Source: Oreohelix idahoensis (taxonomy: Eukaryota; Mollusca; Gastropoda; Stylommatophora; Oreohelicidae). From it: DNA of 64,000 nt. Every line of letters begins with the position of its first letter. Within the stretch, counting starts at the first letter, position 1. The notes under the pieces were generated by a model. The model searched no databases. It saw nothing but the letters and a program-made list of their open reading frames with translations, and was not told where the DNA came from. The position numbers were made by a program, and so were the translations under genes. Shown piece by piece: positions 53,001 through 59,000 of the stretch. The stretch spans positions 713,501-777,500 of the forward strand of contig JAMPIV010019840.1 of assembly GCA_024509875.1 (NCBI GenBank). Direction: 5' to 3'.

Positions 53001-56000
53001 CACATCCTCACATAACCATTAGCAACTCTAAGGTAAAAGAAGGTCTGCCAGTTGCTTCGGCAGCACCTTATGGCCCGAATTTTATGCGTAAATTTCAGGG
53101 TAGCCAGCAAAATTTCAATAAAAAGAGTAACCGTAATTATGCCCAGAACCATGGTAATCAATTTCAGGGAGATTCTTCTTCCCAGAACTGGAGACAACCT
53201 AATATTACACGGTATTCTATTCCCGGTAACTTTAGAAATTTTCATAAAGGTAATCGGTATAGAGGAAAAATATTTTTGCAGAGACCTCAATACCAAGATA
53301 ATAGAGGTTCTCAACAGCATAGAGATGGTAATGACAGTTATGGAAACTGGAACGCAAACCAGGATAAAAATTACAGTAGGGACTTTAATGATAATTGCAG
53401 AGGCAATAATGGTCGCGGTAGATCGCAACAGAAGAGAAAAAAGATATCAACAGACAAACTCTGTTCAACAAGAATCTCAGGGAGCAGATAAACAGGTTAA
53501 TAATGATAAAAACCATAATACTATCGGATGCTCATCTTTTGACTTTGGTAGGGCAAATAAATGTATCCAATGCAGTACTTTATTTGATCCGAAAACCATT
53601 AGTACTCTAAGCTGTGGTCATCCTTTGCCCGCTCTTCCTGCTAATGTTGCTCATGATGGGAGAGGTTCTCTTATATTACATAAGGGGCTTGTAAATAGTA
53701 ATCCAGTCTCGGTGTTGTTTGATTCTGGATGTACTACTGTCGGGGTTAGGCAATCTCTTGTAGATCCATTCTGTGCTACAGGAAAGGTCATCAAATGTGT
53801 CACATTTGGTGGCACGTTGGAAAAATATCCTACTGCCATAATACATATTGCTACTCCTTTCTTCACGGGAGAGGTCCACGCGTGTCTACTTCCAAACCCT
53901 ATTGCGGACCTTATTATTGGTCGTATTCACGGAGTTAGGGAATGTACCCCACAGCAGATTGCTGTTTGGGAAGAGCAAAACATTGAAGCTACCAATACGG
54001 TGGTCACAAGAGCACATGCTCTGGATCCACCTCAAACTTCATTAACTAATAATGATGAAGTAAATGAACAAAATAGTCACTTGACTATTACACGTGACTC
54101 ATTTATCAAATTGCAAGAAGAAGATCCGTCGTTACAAAAATTCTTCATTCTAGCAAAAAAAGGTGATCCTAATCAAAATATTAATAGAAAATCTTGGATT
54201 TCTATGAAGAACGGCGTACTTGTACGTATGGTACAAGACTCGACTACATCCACTCATTCACAAATTCTTGTGCCTAAGAGCATGAGGGTGCAAATATTGC
54301 AACATGCTCATGACTCGCAATGTGCTGGACATATGGGTTTTTCCCGTACAAAGTCGAGAGTTCTTGCGGCTTTCTTTTGGCCATTTGTAAGCAAGGACAT
54401 ACGAATGTACTGTCGCTCTTGCAAAGTATGTCAGGAGGTCAAATCTAAAGGACCACGACATGCTGCGCCTATTCAGGCTGCTGACATTCCAATTCGCCCT
54501 TTTCAAAAAATGGCAATAGATATTATCGGTCCTTTTAGAATTAAGTCGGCTAGAGGGCATCAATTTATTCTTACATGTGTCGATATGTGCACACGTTGGC
54601 CAGAGGCAATACCTCTCAAGAGCATCTCAACTGCTGATATCGCAGACGCTCTTTGGCTGATATTTTCTCGCTTGGGTTTTCCCGGAGAAATATTGTCAGA
54701 CCATGGCACTCAACTTATATCAGACACTATGTCACAGGTAATGTCTATGCTACATATAAAAAGGTCTCTCAGCAGTATCTATCACCCAATGTCTAATGGG
54801 TTGGTCAAACGTTTAAATAGGACTCTAAAAACTTTACTGGGTAAAATAACTGAGGATCATCCTCAGGATTGGGACAGGGTCTTACCCACGGCTCTCTTTG
54901 CGTATAGAGAGGTCCCCAATGAACATACGGGGTTTTCCCCTTTTGAACTTGTCTTTGGCGCGCAACCGCGCGGCCCTATGTCTTTACTTCACGATCTAAT
55001 CACTGCCGATAATATTAGCGATGAGACTCAGTCTTCTTATGAGTACGTCATTGCTCTTAGGAAAAAAATCATTGAGGCATGCAGACTAGCAACTTCGTCT
55101 TCCGAATTTGCTAAAGAAAAGGCAAGGCAGTTTGCGAATAAGAATAGATGTCTACGACAACTTTGTCCAGGTGACAAAGCTCTCGTTCTACTTCCTTCAA
55201 GGGAGAACAGACTTCTAATTGCATGGAAAGGTCCATATGCAATAGTCTCCAAAATTTCTGATGTCGACTATGTTGTCGATATTGATGGAAAGCATAAAAC
55301 TTTCCACATAAATATGCTCACGGAATTTCATGAAAGACCAGACTATTTGCAGCCTATTTTCCAGGCAACGGACAATTCTCAAGTACCTCATGGTCAATAC
55401 TCATCGCTGTCAGTTATACAGGATGAGGAAACTACTTTTTCTGATGTCAATCTTCCTCTTTCTATGGTCCCACTTTATTCTACGGAATCTTGGAAAAACG
55501 TGACCGTTTCTCCAAATCTTTCCGCTGAGGAACATCGACAAGTTTCTTCGATGTTGCAAACATTTCAGGATGTTCTTACAGACATCCCGGGACACACACA
55601 TGTCATTGAACATGACATTGTGCTGACTGATCATAATCCTATCAGAGTCAGACCCTATCCAATACCTATCCATTTCCAGTCTCAAGTCGAAAAAGAATTG
55701 GATGAAATGATACGTTTGGAAATCATTGAACCATCCACTTCAGCATACTCTTCGTCTATGGTTATTGTTCGAAAGAAGGATAATAACATTCGCATTTGCG
55801 TAGATTATCGCAAATTGAACCAAGTTACGAAGTTCGACGCTGAACCTATGCCTTCATTAGAAGAGCTACTCAATAAACTTTCTAATTCTAGATTCTTTAC
55901 CAAACTAGATTTGTCTAAAGGTTATTGGCAAGTCCCGCTAACTGAACGTGCCAAACCTTTTACAGCTTTTTCTACACCTAGGGGTTTATTCCAATGGAAT

Positions 56001-59000
56001 TTCATGCCTTTTGGTCTTATGAACGCCCCTGCTGCATTCGTACGCATGATGCGCCGAATTCTCGCATATCGTACAGATGTCATAGCATATCTAGATGATA
56101 TCTGTCTATTCAGTGATTCCTGGGAAGATCACTATTTGGGTTTATACGAATTACTGTCTACTCTTCGCGAGTATAACTTGACTGCAAAACCCTCTAAAGC
56201 CTTTATAGGATTTAGTGAGATTTCTTTCCTAGGTCATCGTGTTGGTCATGGTCTTTTAAAGACAGAGGACCACAATGTTTCAAAAATACTTAACATTTCG
56301 GTCCCTAAGACAAAGAAACAAGTAAGGAGTCTATTAGGTTTGATCCAATTCTACGGACGATTCATTCCGAATCTGTCCTCCATTATGGCACCGCTTTCTA
56401 CTTTATTGAAGAAAGGGTCGCCTAATTTGATCCGCTGGTCAAAAGAATGTCAATCCTCATTGGACCAGGTTAAAGACCTATTTTCATCTCCACCTATTCT
56501 TAGGTTACCTACTATTGAGAAGACTTTTGTTCTTCGAAGTAACGCCTCGTCAACTGGGATTGGGGCAGCACTAATGCAGGAGTATTCTGATACTCTGCAT
56601 CCGGTGATGTATATCTCTAGGAAATTAAATGCTGCAGAAAAGAATTACTCGGTTTTAGACCGTGAGTTATTGGCTATGGTATGGTCTATTCTGAAGTTAC
56701 AAAGATTTCTTCTAGGCGCACATTTCATTGTGGAAACCGACCAGAAAGCGCTTACTGCTATTCAGAGCAAAAACTTGAAGAGCTCGAGGTCCACTCGTTA
56801 TGCCATAGCTCTTCAACCATTTCATTTCTCGGTTCGAGCTATCCGTGGTTCGGATAATGTAATGGCGGACATTCTGTCCAGATGCCCACACGATTCCACA
56901 TGATTCTTCTGTCATATATATATTTCCTGATATACAGTCCAATGTTATAATGATATGTTAGTAGATTTTTTTTTTCTCACTTTTTTGAGGGGGAATTTAT
57001 AACATTGTTCCATGTAATTATCTAAGAAGGCTTAGTTAGTGATATACGGGCCAAAAGATCACTCGGCCACATTTAAATAAATTATTTTCAGGATTGTATT
57101 GAGAGATTTACCAGTTGTCTTTAAGATTTGTGTTATTGATATTTTCGCAGCACATCATTGAAGATGCGAGATTGTGTCCATTGTGGAACTTTGAGTATAT
57201 CAAGTCCTGTCCTAGATTGGGAGCGGATGATGTCCACATCTTCTTCTATTGAATGTTTTATGTCAACGAAGATCAACACATGTATTACTTATTAGTTACT
57301 GATGCATTACATAATGTAATAAAATAGTGCGGTATATTAATATATTACACCGCTATTTGCAACACATTGTATGATATCATAATAATATATTTGATTTCAT
57401 ATATTGGTATGAGAATAATTTGACTTTTATTATGATGTTGCCAGCATTGTGGTTTGTGTTGGTGGCACCTTCCTGGGATATATACGCGTATACTTAGATA
57501 AATTTTTCTCTAAGGACCTGGGATATGATCTCAGTTTTGCTCCAAGTGTTGAGCTATTTTGTTAGGTATATCCGCGCATCATACGTGCGTTAGGAGCCTA
57601 GATTTTTCCGGCTCCAGGATTTTAAAAAAAAAAAATGTTTCATTTTTTTTTTTCCCGGGAGGGTGCGGTAATGTTACGCACAAATAATTACTTTTTTCCA
57701 AAGTCTTTGTATGATCGTTTTTTCGTATGTATGATCATTATTTGACTGAAATGCATGTTATATATATTTTATGGTCAAAGGGACAGAACCCGATATATCG
57801 ATACTGCTATTTTTTATGAGTTTACCTCCTCTTGTATAGAGACACGTTCGGTCTATAATGTCTTGAACGAAGCGTGACCATATCTCCTTATTTGGTAGTA
57901 TCAGTCAACTGTTGTAGATGTTTGAAACCTTTCTTAACGCTTCTGTTCATGTCCATAAAAGGCGCGACTGTGTAAGACTTTTATCTCGAATGTTCTTAGA
58001 ATCGTCTTATTGTGAACAGCGACTCAGAGATTGTCACTCTGCGCATGTCTCGACTTGATTGTCGTTTGTTGTTCCGCCCAGGTCGGGCAGTTGAGAAATG
58101 GACTGATTAGCGAGCGGACGCGACTGCGTCTTGTGATTCTCTGAGGGAAATACATTGTCTTTGTGAGTTAGTTAGCGAACTAGACTATTTCCCCGTATTA
58201 TTCAAGCCTGCCTGGAGGCATATGTTCATGGTTGATTTTCCGAAATAAGGTAATTCCTCTTGTATCGAACTTTAGGCTATCATCTAGAGGTTCGTCATTT
58301 TGTCGCCTTTTTGCTCGCCTGTGTGATTCAAAATGGAGAGGTACTTTGACTAGGATTAAGTCATCGGTATCTTTATACCTGAACTAGTTATATATCTATG
58401 GGTCGCTCTAGACCAACAAGACTATTGTCTGTGTTCCAGGATTCGTTATATCAGAGATCACGTCCAAGTCAGATGGTTAGACTTAGGAAGGTTATAAAGG
58501 TCGAGCTGACCTGTAATCCATGTATGCTACTCACGTGCAGACAGTAAACGGACGTATTGTATACATCTGATCTGCTAGCATCAGGAAGGAATAATTATTA
58601 TTGTCTATGAACATTAAGGATCTGCAGCGGACCACGGTTGCAGAAGTTATATGTATTATTTATCAAGCTTCGCTATGATATTTGTTTTTCCATACAACTA
58701 TTGAGTATTGACTCCTACATGACTGTCAGTTAACATGAGTTTGAATGCTGCATTCGTTATACTATGCTGATGATAACATAAGTATCATGACTGTTTTGTG
58801 GCGTGCAATAAATGGTATAAACCTAAAGCGAAGTTACCATTTTTATGACTCTACACGTCATGTTGCCTGTGGTGTACCCTGAACTGTTCTACTGCAACAC
58901 ACACACCGCAACAATCTAAACTAGATAAGACACCCACATCTTGCATTGTAATACCTGGTGTCGATAGAGGTGGTAATTTGACGGCATCCTAATTCCACCC

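Noticed and set aside
53052..53420. N-terminal 120 codons of the long pol frame as part of Pol
   Set aside because: This stretch overlaps gag in another frame and shows no pol-like features; translation most likely enters pol only near 53430.
52023..53428. Antisense ORFs over gag (up to 181 codons)
   Set aside because: Shadows of the gag coding sequence with Phe/Ser/Leu-rich composition and no motif.
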